In this document: positions 1 through 9,938 of the stretch, piece by piece
How the letters are laid out: every line of letters starts with the position of its first letter
Numbering within the stretch: the first letter of the stretch is position 1
Assembly: GCF_000019845.1 (NCBI RefSeq)
Contig: NC_010581.1
Coordinates: 3,105,501-3,169,500, forward strand
Length of the DNA stretch: 64,000 nt
Source: Beijerinckia indica subsp. indica ATCC 9039
GTDB lineage: Bacteria > Pseudomonadota > Alphaproteobacteria > Rhizobiales > Beijerinckiaceae
Direction: 5' to 3'
Translations under genes and position numbers: made by a program
Notes under the pieces: model-generated
Database searches by the model: none
Seen by the model: only the letters and a program-made list of their open reading frames with translations
What the model was told of the DNA's origin: nothing

Positions 1-809
1 GTCCGACCATTACCATTGACCACGCTATCACCATAGGGCCGGATCTGCAGGAGCCCACCCGACCAAACAGCAGTGGCATTGGTCAGTTGCAGCCAGCGGG
101 TGATCAGGCTCGACGCGGTTTCCTGTGTCGTCAACGCCGGGCTGAGCCCGATGCCGATCGCGGCGCAATAGGTCTGGTAGGAGGCATCGCTCGAGGCTCC
201 GAACAAGCTCGCGGCATCGATGCTTTCGGCCGGAAAGCCAAGTCCATATTGTGCGTTGGTCAGAAAGTCATAGAGCATGGCCGCGGGGTCCGCATCATAA
301 CCATTAACCAGCGAACCGACCGAGGACAAACCTTTGACCTCGAAGGCGAGCGATCCGATCGAAGCGCTCGAGCCAAGATCATAATAGGATGAAGCCATAT
401 AGGCGGTGCCATTATAATGCAGGCCGGCATAAGCATAGTCGGCTTGCACAGGTCCCCAGATATCCTGCGGTGTGCCCCCATTCATTAAGGCCAGGTTATA
501 AGCACCATAAGACTGTACCGACTGGCTATTGTAGATCGTCCGGACCGCGTTGACCGGCCCCTCGCCGATGGCCAGCATGATCCAGGTCGAATAAGCATAG
601 CTTGAGACCGTATGATTGCCGCCACCCTTGCCGCCCCCTGCGGAATATTGGGCATGGCTCGCAAAACCATCATGCCAGATGATGTTCGGCGCCGCGCGTG
701 TCATGCCGTAGATGATCGGGATCGGCAGAGCGCTCGATGAGGTCTGAATGTCCATCCCCGTATAATTCGGGGTGACGGCCGCCGATTTCTTGGTGCGGAA
801 ATAGCTCAT
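1..809 (-). CDS. Phage/GTA tail multidomain protein, N-terminal part (truncated by window edge)
   Basis: The frame is open from ATG 809 down to base 1 (269 codons) and continues beyond the window. It begins MSYFRTKKSAAV and carries a Gly-rich segment near residues 57-65, then text typical of tail/host-specificity proteins ('LAIGEGPV', 'LYDFLTNAQYGLGFP'). In gene transfer agents the gene after the NlpC/P60 peptidase encodes the large baseplate/receptor protein (RcGTA gp15, Phage-tail_3 domain), and the position here fits. The start overlaps the upstream peptidase stop by ATGA, which indicates translational coupling. The TIM-barrel domain that GTA gp15 homologues normally carry is encoded separately here, five genes upstream in transcription order. 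Family assignment rests on context and general resemblance. Confidence 0.75.
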   Translation of the reverse strand, partial: MSYFRTKKSAAVTPNYTGMDIQTSSSALPIPIIYGMTRAAPNIIWHDGFASHAQYSAGGGKGGGNHTVSSYAYSTWIMLAIGEGPVNAVRTIYNSQSVQSYGAYNLALMNGGTPQDIWGPVQADYAYAGLHYNGTAYMASSYYDLGSSASIGSLAFEVKGLSSVGSLVNGYDADPAAMLYDFLTNAQYGLGFPAESIDAASLFGASSDASYQTYCAAIGIGLSPALTTQETASSLITRWLQLTNATAVWSGGLLQIRPYGDSVVNGNGR

Positions 810-1270
810 GAGGTTTCTTTGTCCTCGGACGCCCAATAGGAGAAAAAACGACGGCTGCGTTTGGCCTGATCGAGTTGGGCATTCTGGCCGAGCCTTTCCT
901 CGATGACGGCCCGCGCCAGTGAATAGGCATGAACGAACGTCAAGGGATCAGTCTTGGTGATGATGCCTCCATGGGCGTAACAGCGGCCATATTTGAAGAC
1001 GACAATATCGCCCGGCCCCGGCACATCCACTTCCCGGCAGCGATCGAAGACAAATCCAAGATAACGCTCCTCCGACCGATGCAAATGCCAATCAGAAGCA
1101 TAAGGACGCGGATCAAAGGGGACGCAAAGACCCGTATCGACGAAGACACGCACCAAAAGCATGCCGCAATCGACACCGGCCCCAAGCACATCGGCGCATT
1201 GATGATAAGGCGTGCCGATCCAGCGACGCGCCTCGCTGACGATCAGCGCGCGTTCGGTTTCTTCGCTCAT
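806..1270 (-). CDS. NlpC/P60-family tail-associated peptidase
   Basis: The 154-residue protein has the catalytic Cys35 in 'GVDCGML' and His100 in 'YAHGGI', as in the NlpC/P60 cysteine peptidases of phage tails and GTA gp14. Such enzymes cleave peptide stems of peptidoglycan during DNA delivery. Length matches the family (about 145-155 aa). It lies between the DUF2163 hub gene and the large tail gene, the canonical GTA order gp13-gp14-gp15. Its TGA overlaps the next start. The upstream gene ends 9 bases away, so one operon is likely. Confidence 0.88.
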   Translation of the reverse strand: MSEETERALIVSEARRWIGTPYHQCADVLGAGVDCGMLLVRVFVDTGLCVPFDPRPYASDWHLHRSEERYLGFVFDRCREVDVPGPGDIVVFKYGRCYAHGGIITKTDPLTFVHAYSLARAVIEERLGQNAQLDQAKRSRRFFSYWASEDKETS

Positions 1271-1278
1271 GCGGTTCC

Positions 1279-2145
1279 TTAATAGGCGGATACAGGCGCG
1301 GGGACGTAGGGAAAGCCCCGGAAATTGGCCTGATTGGAAAATTTGGCGCCACAGGACGCAAAGGTGTGGTCACAGCCCTGATAGATCGTGAATGTATCAC
1401 CGATTGAGGGTGGACGATCGAGCGGATAAGCCAGGCCAAACTGGGCTGTATTGGCCCATTTCACCGTTGCCGTGACGCCATTATTGACCCCTGAGGTAAA
1501 GGTCACGAGCCCCTGTTCATAGGCAGGCTCAGAGGCAGACCATTGAATTACAAAGGGGGTCGAGCCGCTTTCCACGCTGCCATCGGCACGGAAAGCGTTT
1601 CTGGCAAGGCCGCAACCCGCGTCATAGAGAACATGATTGCAATGAGGCTGATAGAGATTGCGTGGCATTTGCACGTCGAGCAGGGCCAATTCGGAATTGA
1701 CCGTGATTTCCGCCGTGCTACGGCCGAGTTGATCGATCGTTGCCACACGCCCGACGAAGAGGATTACGCTGCCGATCGGCGCGGTTCCCCAGGCAGCGAG
1801 AAAAGCCCGTTCACGCTTGATACGACAGCCGTCGAACAGGCCATTGCGCAAAGCCGAGAGGATGGGAATACCGCCGATCGTATCCGTCGGCCGCGCCGCT
1901 AGTGTGATGCGCTGCTGATCCACCTCAAGGCCGGTCACGGCTTTATAATGGAGGCCATCGACGAGAATGGAATCGGCGCGATAGACATAGCCATTGAGCG
2001 TGACCGGAACATCGGCATTGGTGGTGGTCAGGATCAAACCGTTCGACAATGTGAAGGTGAAACAATCCGCGATCAAGGCTTGCGAATCGCGGTTCACGCG
2101 CAAGGCATCGATCGCGGCCATCAGAGCTGGAGAGGCTTTCTTCAT
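1279..2145 (-). CDS. DUF2163/BR0599-type baseplate hub protein (GTA gp13-like)
   Basis: The 288-residue protein has an N-terminal DUF2163 domain and a C-terminal Phage_BR0599 domain with four conserved cysteines (Cys169, 178, 258, 265; 'HCNHVLYDAGCG' and 'GCDHTFASCG'). In the R. capsulatus GTA the equivalent hub protein binds an iron-sulfur cluster through such cysteines, and all four positions are kept here. I chose ATG 2145 (MKKASPALMA) rather than an upstream ATG at 2235. That start overlaps the preceding stop as ATGA, and the extra 30 residues would be encoded inside the neighbouring gene. It is the distal-tail hub component of the phage-like cluster. Confidence 0.88.
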   Translation of the reverse strand: MKKASPALMAAIDALRVNRDSQALIADCFTFTLSNGLILTTTNADVPVTLNGYVYRADSILVDGLHYKAVTGLEVDQQRITLAARPTDTIGGIPILSALRNGLFDGCRIKRERAFLAAWGTAPIGSVILFVGRVATIDQLGRSTAEITVNSELALLDVQMPRNLYQPHCNHVLYDAGCGLARNAFRADGSVESGSTPFVIQWSASEPAYEQGLVTFTSGVNNGVTATVKWANTAQFGLAYPLDRPPSIGDTFTIYQGCDHTFASCGAKFSNQANFRGFPYVPAPVSAY

Positions 2146-2750
2146 GCCTTGACGCTCCGGAATTTGAGGCTCGCCACGGTCCATAATCCGTCCATGAAAT
2201 TCTCGAAATCGTTCTGATCGTCGAGAAAACGGCATTCATAGGCAAAGCTGAAATCGGCGACGATGGGAGCGCCGGCCGCGGGCGGGCTGGCGAATGTCAC
2301 TTTATTCGGTTCCGTCAGAGACCATCCCCCTTGCAGCGCAAGACCATTCACGGAAATATTCGCTACATCCGTGACATAGGAAACGATTTCGACCACGCCA
2401 CCGAGACTACGCTGGAATGTGAAAATGCTCGTCGAGCCGTCACCCACGCCAATGGTCTGGGCCATAACCTCCTTGTCACTCGGATCGATATAAAGAAAGG
2501 TACCATATTGGCCCTGACACTGAAGATAGAGGCCCATCAGGCTTTGCAGCGAATTCGCGCCAAGGCCGGGCCATGCCGTGTTCGCGGTCAAGGCATCGAA
2601 GGTCAATTCGAATTCATAGAGCGCCTGGCTATAGAGCGGCACACGAATCTCGCGCCCGGATACATGAGCCACCGTTCGTGTCGAAAAGGTCGGTCTTTTG
2701 TGTACGGACCATCCCTGGCCGGGAAGTTGCGGGAAAACCGGAAGACTCAT
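2142..2750 (-). CDS. DUF2460 tail protein (GTA gp12-like)
   Basis: The 202-residue protein is a DUF2460 distal-tail protein: it opens 'LPVFPQLPGQGW' and closes 'DFENFMDGLWTVASLKF', hallmarks of GTA gp12/TIGR02217. ATG 2750 is preferred to ATG 2762 because AGGAGG lies at a good spacing before it. It is directly followed by DUF2163 with an ATGA overlap. The C-terminus of the upstream gene product is a second, diverged DUF2460 copy ('FPVFPTLKGQGW ... FEEFMMRFWTVQSLKL'), so the module is duplicated here. Confidence 0.87.
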   Translation of the reverse strand: MSLPVFPQLPGQGWSVHKRPTFSTRTVAHVSGREIRVPLYSQALYEFELTFDALTANTAWPGLGANSLQSLMGLYLQCQGQYGTFLYIDPSDKEVMAQTIGVGDGSTSIFTFQRSLGGVVEIVSYVTDVANISVNGLALQGGWSLTEPNKVTFASPPAAGAPIVADFSFAYECRFLDDQNDFENFMDGLWTVASLKFRSVKA

Positions 2751-2784
2751 GACCTCCTCCATACCTTCGTCTTCTTTTGGTTTC

Positions 2785-5043
2785 TCAAGGTCTCACCGTC
2801 TGTAATTTCAAGCTTTGCACCGTCCAGAACCGCATCATGAATTCTTCGAAATCCTGAACATCATCGGCGAAACGACAAAGCAGGCTCGGTCCTAAGCCCC
2901 ATTCGTCCGGCATCGGAAAAGTGAAAAGGCCATGGGTTCCCTGCATGCTGAGATAGAAGCCAGCGAGTGTCTGAAAATCCGCCTCGGCCTCCATTCCCAA
3001 ATGATCGAAAGTCAGATCGATCTCGAATTGAGCATTTGCGCGCCGCGCCGCACGGCTTTCACGTCCCGACGCGTGTAGGGTGGCCAATGTGTCGAAGAGC
3101 GGTTGATAATGGATCGACCAGCCTTGACCTTTCAGTGTCGGAAACACGGGGAAAGAGCCAGAAATCGGCGGCTCGTCCAAAACGGGAGGCATGAGAAAAG
3201 GCCCCTTGCCATTGAGCCAATTGCCTGCCCGCCAATTGCTTGCATCACCCCAGAGATCGGCACGGTTCGGAAACACCGGAAACGGCCGCGCATCCCACGA
3301 CCATATGGAGCAAAAAGTCGGCTCGATCATCGTCAAGCCATTGGGCGATGTCTCGTTATTGCCCTCCTCGAACCAATATTCATGGATCGCTTGGAGAGCG
3401 AGCAGCACCAATTCGTCATCTTGCACGGGCCGATAGGCAGCCCCATCCATGGACTCCCAGATCGACCAGTAAGGCGTGAAACTTTCACTCGATTTCGGAT
3501 CGTAGAACACATTCGGCTGATTGGTGCCGCGATCGCAGGTCGGAAAACCGTATTCGGTAAAAATAATCGATTTCGATTGTTCCCCCCATTGTGTCCTCGG
3601 CCCATGCGGCACAAACCCCGCACCATCGCCGGCGTCATAGACAGCCTGATGCGGATTATTCCACCACCAACGCAGATGTTTATTGGCCAACAAGTGCTGA
3701 TCAGCAAAATAGGGATGACGTGTCTGCGTCAGGCGATCCCCCGCAGGCCGCGAAACTTGCGCGCCCGTCCCGTTTGGGTCGAGGCCACGGCCAAGATTAT
3801 CGCTATCGTAATAAAACCAGTGATATTTCTCGCCGCCCTCGATATTGGCCTTGAGATAGGCCTTGCTCTTGAGCATCGGTGTTCCCGACAAGCCAAGCGC
3901 ATTCATCTCATCGGCTGAAGGCGGCCATGTCTGCCCACGTGGGTCACTCCAATGGAGGAGATCGAGGCCACCTGTCCCGCTCGTCCAATCGGACAGGGGC
4001 AGATAATTGTCGAAAGCCACGAGATCGATGGCATCATGGTCATAGAGCCGGTCTAGATGCGGCCATTGCCCATTGGAATCAGCATGTTGCACACCCATCC
4101 AGACCGACCAATCGGCGGAGTAGGTGATGAGATTGTGTAATCCTGCGCGATCCCGCATCAAACCAGCGCTATCAAAAATGGCGCGCACATCGGATGCAAG
4201 TGCCATGAGCCCATCAACGAAGGGATAGTCCCAAACCGCACAGCCATTGCCATCGACGGTCCCGGCCGTGCTCCAATGAGGCCCGCGAATTTGTTCGAGA
4301 CCGCGCAATTCCGAGCCGATCAGAAACAGATCGACGCCGCCTGCCGAAGCGCAAAGCGATGCATAATGCAAGATCATGCGGCGAAAACTGTAATCAGCCG
4401 GCGCACCGGAATAGCCGACAGTCAGATTGTCTGTATCCGGTGTAAACTGATCAACTGTCGCGGAACCGAGAAAGGTTGTCACTGCCGTAGTCGCTTCCTC
4501 CGAGCGGTCGGCTGCGAAAGTGATACGCCCTCGCCAGGGAAAGCCTGCGGATGTCATTAAAATAAAGGGATAAAAGACCACGCGTAAACCGCGCGCCTTG
4601 AGATCGCGGATCGCGCGGACGATCGATGGATCGGATGGAGTACCGCCATAGACAAAGGAAGAGCCCGAGCGCGGCAGCGGGATCAGGCCGTTCGAAATCT
4701 GTGTCAGGCCGGAGCAATACCAGGCATCGGCGTGGCCCGATTCATCCTGAAAAGCTCCGCCGATATAGGTCGTTGATGGATAGATCCGGCAGGACGCGGC
4801 ATCGACCGAACTGCCAAACCAGGCCACGATCAGCGAGACGGTCGTACACTCAGGAAAAGCCGCCTGAAGCTGGTCGATGGATGTGGAGAAATCCGTCTTG
4901 CCTGGGATACCGCCGTGAAACAGATTGAGCGGCGAAAACCCGGCCTCGTCGATGCGCTGGCCGAAACGTGGCAGCGTATCATAACTGAACTCGCCCGTAG
5001 CCGGCAGCAGATGCACGCCATTGACATAATTTTGCCGACCCAT
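2785..5043 (-). CDS. GTA TIM-barrel (glycosidase-like) domain fused to DUF2460 domain
   Basis: The 752-residue protein is a GTA_TIM (PF13547-type) glycosidase-like barrel over residues about 1-620 ('LIVAWFGSSVDAASC', 'YPFILMTSAGFPWRGRITF', 'IIFTEYGFPTCDRG', 'WSWDARPFPVFP'), then a linker and a DUF2460 domain from about 630 to the end. In standard GTA clusters the barrel sits in the N-terminal half of gp15, so this is a rearranged fusion. ATG 5043 is the first ATG. A TTG lies two codons upstream, and the frame stays open about 25 codons further upstream to a stop without a good start, so the N-terminus may be lost. It is the first gene of the phage-like run, with no tape-measure or capsid genes before it. 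Confidence 0.85.
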   Translation of the reverse strand: MGRQNYVNGVHLLPATGEFSYDTLPRFGQRIDEAGFSPLNLFHGGIPGKTDFSTSIDQLQAAFPECTTVSLIVAWFGSSVDAASCRIYPSTTYIGGAFQDESGHADAWYCSGLTQISNGLIPLPRSGSSFVYGGTPSDPSIVRAIRDLKARGLRVVFYPFILMTSAGFPWRGRITFAADRSEEATTAVTTFLGSATVDQFTPDTDNLTVGYSGAPADYSFRRMILHYASLCASAGGVDLFLIGSELRGLEQIRGPHWSTAGTVDGNGCAVWDYPFVDGLMALASDVRAIFDSAGLMRDRAGLHNLITYSADWSVWMGVQHADSNGQWPHLDRLYDHDAIDLVAFDNYLPLSDWTSGTGGLDLLHWSDPRGQTWPPSADEMNALGLSGTPMLKSKAYLKANIEGGEKYHWFYYDSDNLGRGLDPNGTGAQVSRPAGDRLTQTRHPYFADQHLLANKHLRWWWNNPHQAVYDAGDGAGFVPHGPRTQWGEQSKSIIFTEYGFPTCDRGTNQPNVFYDPKSSESFTPYWSIWESMDGAAYRPVQDDELVLLALQAIHEYWFEEGNNETSPNGLTMIEPTFCSIWSWDARPFPVFPNRADLWGDASNWRAGNWLNGKGPFLMPPVLDEPPISGSFPVFPTLKGQGWSIHYQPLFDTLATLHASGRESRAARRANAQFEIDLTFDHLGMEAEADFQTLAGFYLSMQGTHGLFTFPMPDEWGLGPSLLCRFADDVQDFEEFMMRFWTVQSLKLQTVRP

Positions 5044-5049
5044 TCGCAA

Positions 5050-5550
5050 ATCCGCTGTGGCTTGCGCCAGTGAATGATGGATCTGAGAATTCAGGTATTT
5101 AGTTGTTTCTTACAAGAGCCGCACCGCGCCACGGAAAGCGCAAAAGACAAGGGATAAGGAAGATGTCTGTATGATTACGCGCCACGTTTCTTCGTCAACG
5201 GGCGTGGAAACAAGGCTCGGTGACGGCCTGCCAAGCTGCATGGGTGAATGCAGCATCCGAATCTCTGTTCAGGCCTCGTCCCTCCGGACAAGACGCAGGA
5301 GGCGCGCTGAAATAACGCGCGCAATTGCGCGAATTCCGCGAGATGATGAAAGCTGACTACTTTGTTCAGGGGGGACCGCAAGCCGTACCAGCCGCATGTG
5401 GATCATAAGGGCTGATAAAAAAATACCATGCGCCGGCAAGCTCCGCGCCCGACGCATGGCAAAAGACCTATTCAATAGAATTGACGACGCTCGCCCGTGA
5501 CTGACCAAGATCCCTGACCGGACTTTCATCCAGAGCAGGCCATTCTGAAC
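5050..5550. other. Gene-free interval at the edge of the phage-like cluster
   Basis: About 500 bases separate the phage-like TIM/DUF2460 gene from the next chromosomal gene. Short open frames on both strands have no recognisable protein character. The frame of the TIM gene remains open until a stop about 75 bases upstream of its start, which may be the stub of a longer ancestral gene. No attachment-site repeat or integrase fragment was seen. Confidence 0.5.
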
Positions 5551-5835
5551 TTATTTGCAGAATTTCTCCTGAAAAGCCGCAACCTTCTCTGGCGTGCTCA
5601 GAGCTTTCTTTGGGTTCCACCGGTGCTCTGCGAAGAAATCGCGAACCTCGACGGTGATTTCCTTACCATTCACATAATAGCGCTCGACGCCATCGGGCGT
5701 GATGACCGCCGGCCCATCCTTGCGGCTCACCTTATCGTCCTCGAACCAGATTTCGGTATCCGCATAGACATAGTAACCGAGTATCCGACCCATGTCGTCC
5801 TGGTTCCCTTCGTCGACTACTCGCTTCTCGGCCAC
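5551..5835 (-). CDS. Conserved hypothetical protein, 94 aa
   Basis: This 94-residue acidic protein starts with GTG (5835) behind an AGAGGTG ribosome site. It has no signal peptide. The central 'EDDKVSRKDGPAVITPDG' and 'YYVNGKEITVEVRDF' resemble the short repeated strands of MORN/YwqK-like proteins, but too little is present for assignment. A soluble cytoplasmic protein is likely. It stands alone between the phage-like cluster and the DUF763 gene, which runs the other way. Confidence 0.6.
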   Translation of the reverse strand: MAEKRVVDEGNQDDMGRILGYYVYADTEIWFEDDKVSRKDGPAVITPDGVERYYVNGKEITVEVRDFFAEHRWNPKKALSTPEKVAAFQEKFCK

Positions 5836-5887
5836 GTCGCACCTCTCGTTTTATCCGCTTACCGTTCCCCAGCATAAGCTGGACCAC

Positions 5888-5995
5888 GGGACGCCTTTCA
5901 ACCCGGCGTCAAGCACCGTCTTTCGGCATGCTCTTAGAACAGAATTCCTGGCGAGGGAATTACCCAGCTCCGTAAAAGAACGGAGCTTTTCTCGT
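5888..5995 (+). ncRNA. Candidate small RNA or leader ending in a terminator hairpin
   Basis: Three stem-loops lie in series: GACGCC/GGCGTC (about 5890-5911), AATTCC/GGAATT (about 5943-5960) and AGCTCCGT/ACGGAGCT (5966-5987). The last is followed by TTTT, as in an intrinsic plus-strand terminator. No plus-strand gene ends here: the neighbouring 94-aa gene is on the minus strand and the DUF763 gene starts 110 bases further on. That fits a small RNA or an attenuated 5' leader. No known family was recognised. Confidence 0.35.
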
Positions 5996-6096
5996 CCCAT
6001 TGAAAAACCTTGTTTGGCCAGGCAATGGCCTCTAAGGTCTTTGTTCTATTTTTGTTCGTTGCATGAGACTCTTAAACTCCAGAATGAGGAGGCCCC

Positions 6097-7428
6097 TTGG
6101 CTCGACGGGCTGGCAGCGCCGATCTGCCTCTGCACAACGGCTGGGTTCCCGCATGGCTCGGCGCTCGCATGGCACGCCTCGGCGCGATCATCGCCGAGGC
6201 GATCATCCATCATTATGGCCGCGATGAATTTCTGCGCCGTCTCGCGCATCCATTCTGGTTCCAGTCGTTTGGAGCCGTCATGGGCATGGACTGGCATTCT
6301 TCGGGAATCACGACCAGCGTCATCGGGGCACTGAAACGCGGGCTCGGCCCTCTTTCGGGAGAACTCGGTCTGCATGTCTGCGGCGGGCGTGGCCGCCATT
6401 CGCGCCAAACACCCTTGGAACTGACGACTATTGGCGAGCGCGTCGGCTTCGACGGGCATGCACTCGCCGAAGCCAGCCGGCTCGTCGCCAAAGTCGACAG
6501 CGCTGCCGTGCAAGATGGTTTCGATCTCTATCTGCATGGCTTCATCGTCGCCGACGATGGGCATTGGGCCATTGTGCAGCAAGGCATGAATGGCGAGCGG
6601 CGGCAGGCGCGGCGCTATCATTGGCTCTCAGAGACGCTCGGTCCATCGGAAAACCTGCAAAATTTCGTCGAGGCGCCGCATCAGGCGATCGATGGGCAAA
6701 ATCAGGGTGAGATCATCAATCTCACCGATAAAAGAGCGAAAGCCTCGCGGAATGGCCAGCTCGATCTTTTGCGCGATCACGGCCCCGACCGTATCGCGCG
6801 CGAGGTTGCGGCCCTCGAAGGCAAGATTGTATCCCCAGACCACTCCGACCAGCTCGTGCTGCCGCATCTCATCATGCCGGCCCATCACGACGTGCGCCCG
6901 AAGGATGTAATGATCCGCCGCCTGCATGGGGCGCTCGCAGCCGCCGCGGATTGCGGACCGAAGGATTTTCCAGAACTTCTCCTCGTGCCAGGCGTCGGCG
7001 CACGCACCATACGCGCCCTGGCGCTGGTTGCCGAGGTCGTGCACGGCGCACCCTGCCGTTTCACGGATCCGGCGCGATTCTCGATCGCTCATGGAGGCAA
7101 GGATCGGCATCCCTATCCTGTGCCGACCAAGGTTTACGACCAAACGATTGAAGTGCTGAAATCGGCGGTCTCCAAGGCCAAGCTCGGCAATGAGGAACGG
7201 CTCGAGGCCATCCGCCGTCTCGATGCAGAGGCGCGGCATTTGGAACGCACCGTCGATGGGCCGTCATTCGAAGAGTTCATGAGCGATGAGCGGCAGCATT
7301 CGCCTCTATATGGGGGGCGTAGCGTTTTTGGGTGGGAGGCAGGACCGGTTCAAACCGAAATGCGCGAACAGAAGGCCGGTGATACGGCGGCAGCGACCTC
7401 TCGGATGAGGCGGTCGAGGGGTCGCTAG
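6097..7428 (+). CDS. DUF763 family protein
   Basis: The 443-residue protein opens 'RRAGSADLPLHNGWVPAWL', the signature start of DUF763 proteins. It carries a helix-hairpin-helix-like segment at about residues 294-315 ('LLVPGVGARTIRALAL'), so nucleic-acid binding is plausible. The start is TTG 6097, supported by a strong GAGGAGG site seven bases upstream and by the family N-terminus. The last ~40 residues are low-complexity and basic. The gene stands alone, preceded by a terminator-like hairpin. The biochemical function of DUF763 is not established. Confidence 0.85.
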   Translation: MARRAGSADLPLHNGWVPAWLGARMARLGAIIAEAIIHHYGRDEFLRRLAHPFWFQSFGAVMGMDWHSSGITTSVIGALKRGLGPLSGELGLHVCGGRGRHSRQTPLELTTIGERVGFDGHALAEASRLVAKVDSAAVQDGFDLYLHGFIVADDGHWAIVQQGMNGERRQARRYHWLSETLGPSENLQNFVEAPHQAIDGQNQGEIINLTDKRAKASRNGQLDLLRDHGPDRIAREVAALEGKIVSPDHSDQLVLPHLIMPAHHDVRPKDVMIRRLHGALAAAADCGPKDFPELLLVPGVGARTIRALALVAEVVHGAPCRFTDPARFSIAHGGKDRHPYPVPTKVYDQTIEVLKSAVSKAKLGNEERLEAIRRLDAEARHLERTVDGPSFEEFMSDERQHSPLYGGRSVFGWEAGPVQTEMREQKAGDTAAATSRMRRSRGR

Positions 7429-7639
7429 CACTTTTGTCACGTGGGTCATGATAGAACCCACCATACATAGAGGGAAATGAACACGCCGCCCGCCACATTG
7501 ATACAGTCATCAGCGACCGATCTTGCCTCCATCAACGCAAGCCAGTAGATAGGCGGGTAACCGAGCAAATTCAGAGTCCGGGCAGGACTCTCGATTGGGC
7601 AAGACGCTGAATGCCTTTTGTCGGTCAACCTTTTCCGTG

Positions 7640-7897
7640 ATGGGGCTCATGCAGACAGGGCAAGACAGGGACCGGCAGGACAAAGACCAACAGCCGGGGC
7701 TCGACGATGATGGCGGCGAACCCACCCGCATCGATCCGCGCCTGCTCGAAATCCTGGTTTGTCCTCTCACCAAGACGACCCTCGAATATGACGCCTCGCG
7801 CCAGGAACTGATTTCGCGGGCCGCTAAGCTCGCTTATCCCATTCGCGACGGCATTCCCATCATGTTGCCGGAGGAAGCCCGACCGCTCGAAGATTAA
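7640..7897 (+). CDS. Trm112-like / UPF0434 small zinc-ribbon-type protein
   Basis: The C-terminal 60 residues ('[19 protein letters not shown] ... [18 protein letters not shown]') are diagnostic of the Trm112/YcaR family. In other organisms these act as small activators or partners of methyltransferases. Only one Cys of the usual zinc-binding set is visible ('LVCPLTK'), as in many alphaproteobacterial members. The start is uncertain: ATG 7640 or ATG 7649 are the first plausible codons, and a TTG at 7595 would add a poorly conserved extension. The N-terminal ~30 residues are charged and probably disordered. Confidence 0.8.
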   Translation: MGLMQTGQDRDRQDKDQQPGLDDDGGEPTRIDPRLLEILVCPLTKTTLEYDASRQELISRAAKLAYPIRDGIPIMLPEEARPLED

Positions 7898-8016
7898 GTG
7901 CGGGAGAGCGGCATCTTGCCATTTTGTTTACCAAGAAACACAGTTTTCATTCATTTCCACGTGCTCATGGATAAGCCCTGGTTTTCCATCAGCCCGTTCT
8001 AGACGGACCGTGACGA

Positions 8017-8862
8017 TTGACTGAACTTTCCAACTGGCTCAACCTCGAGGAAATTGAGCCGGATCGCTTCCTTGGAATAAGCCCACCGACGAGTTGGAAT
8101 CGGGTCTTTGGCGGTCTCGTGCTTTCCCAGGCCCTGGCGTCCTGCCTGCGAACCGCACCAGGCCGCATCCCGCATTCCCTGCATGCCTATTTCCTCTTGG
8201 GAGGCGAAACACTGACGCCTCTCAATTATAGCGTCACACGCTTGCGGGATGGCACCAGTTTCGCCGTCCGGCGTTGCGATTGTTTTCAACACGATCGCCT
8301 GATCTTTTCCGCCATGGCGTCGTTTCAAAGCCCTGAGTCGGGGCTGCATCATCAATGCGCCATGCCGCGTGTACCGCCGCCGGCGGCCTTGCCTGATCCC
8401 GAAAAACTTCTGGCCCAATATGGGCCTGGTTTCCCTAAGGCGGCACGGCACTGGTTCGCGCCTGACCAAAAAATCGAAATCCGGATCATCGACCCGGAAC
8501 ATTATTTCAATCGCAAGACACGGGACTTCCTGCCCTACATCTGGATGCGCGTCAAACAACGCCTGCCCGACGAGCCCGCGCTCCATTATGCTGCTCTTGC
8601 CTATATGTCCGATCTGACCCTGGTCGATACAGCCCTGGCTGCCCATGGCCTTACGCTCTTCGAACCGCAGATCCAGGCGGCCAGTCTCGATCACGCCCTC
8701 TGGTTACACCAGCCCCTGCGTGCTGACGAATGGCTGTTGTTTGCGCAAGAAAGCTCCTTCACCGGCCACAGCCGCGGTCTCAGCCGTGGACTGATCTTTT
8801 CCGAAAACGGCCAGCTCGTCGCTTCCGTGTCGCAGGAAGGATTGATCCGTCAACGCGCCTGA
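8017..8862 (+). CDS. tesB: Acyl-CoA thioesterase II (TesB type)
   Basis: The 281-residue double hot-dog thioesterase hydrolyses medium/long-chain acyl-CoA to fatty acid and CoA. The N-terminal repeat has 'RVFGGLVLSQAL' and 'HSLHAYFLLGG'. The catalytic triad region is visible: Asp in 'YMSDLTLVD' (about 195), a Ser/Thr position in 'SLDHALWLH' (about 224), and Gln in 'SVSQEGL' (about 272). Length equals E. coli TesB. The start is TTG 8017 with a weak ribosome site; the N-terminus 'LSNWLNLEEIEPDRFLG' aligns with the family. It is monocistronic. Confidence 0.9.
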   Translation: MTELSNWLNLEEIEPDRFLGISPPTSWNRVFGGLVLSQALASCLRTAPGRIPHSLHAYFLLGGETLTPLNYSVTRLRDGTSFAVRRCDCFQHDRLIFSAMASFQSPESGLHHQCAMPRVPPPAALPDPEKLLAQYGPGFPKAARHWFAPDQKIEIRIIDPEHYFNRKTRDFLPYIWMRVKQRLPDEPALHYAALAYMSDLTLVDTALAAHGLTLFEPQIQAASLDHALWLHQPLRADEWLLFAQESSFTGHSRGLSRGLIFSENGQLVASVSQEGLIRQRA

Positions 8863-9767
<905 letters not shown>

Positions 9768-9938
9768 TATTCATCTTTTCATCTGCGCCGGGTGACGGGC
9801 CGCTATCCCATGTTTGGTCCGGCATTCGCTTCGCGAACGACTCTTATCGACAAAACCAATCTTTTTGGGACCTGGTGTTTTCGAGCGTCGTGAATAGGAA
9901 GACCGAAACCGTATGACTGGCACAGGGGGAATTATGCC

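Noticed and set aside
5171..5381. Short frames on both strands beside the phage-like cluster
   Set aside because: Low-complexity, Arg-rich products and no start signals; treated as non-coding.
1..5550. A complete prophage with integrase and attachment sites
   Set aside because: Only tail/baseplate genes are seen; no integrase, repressor, terminase or att repeat was found on the right side.
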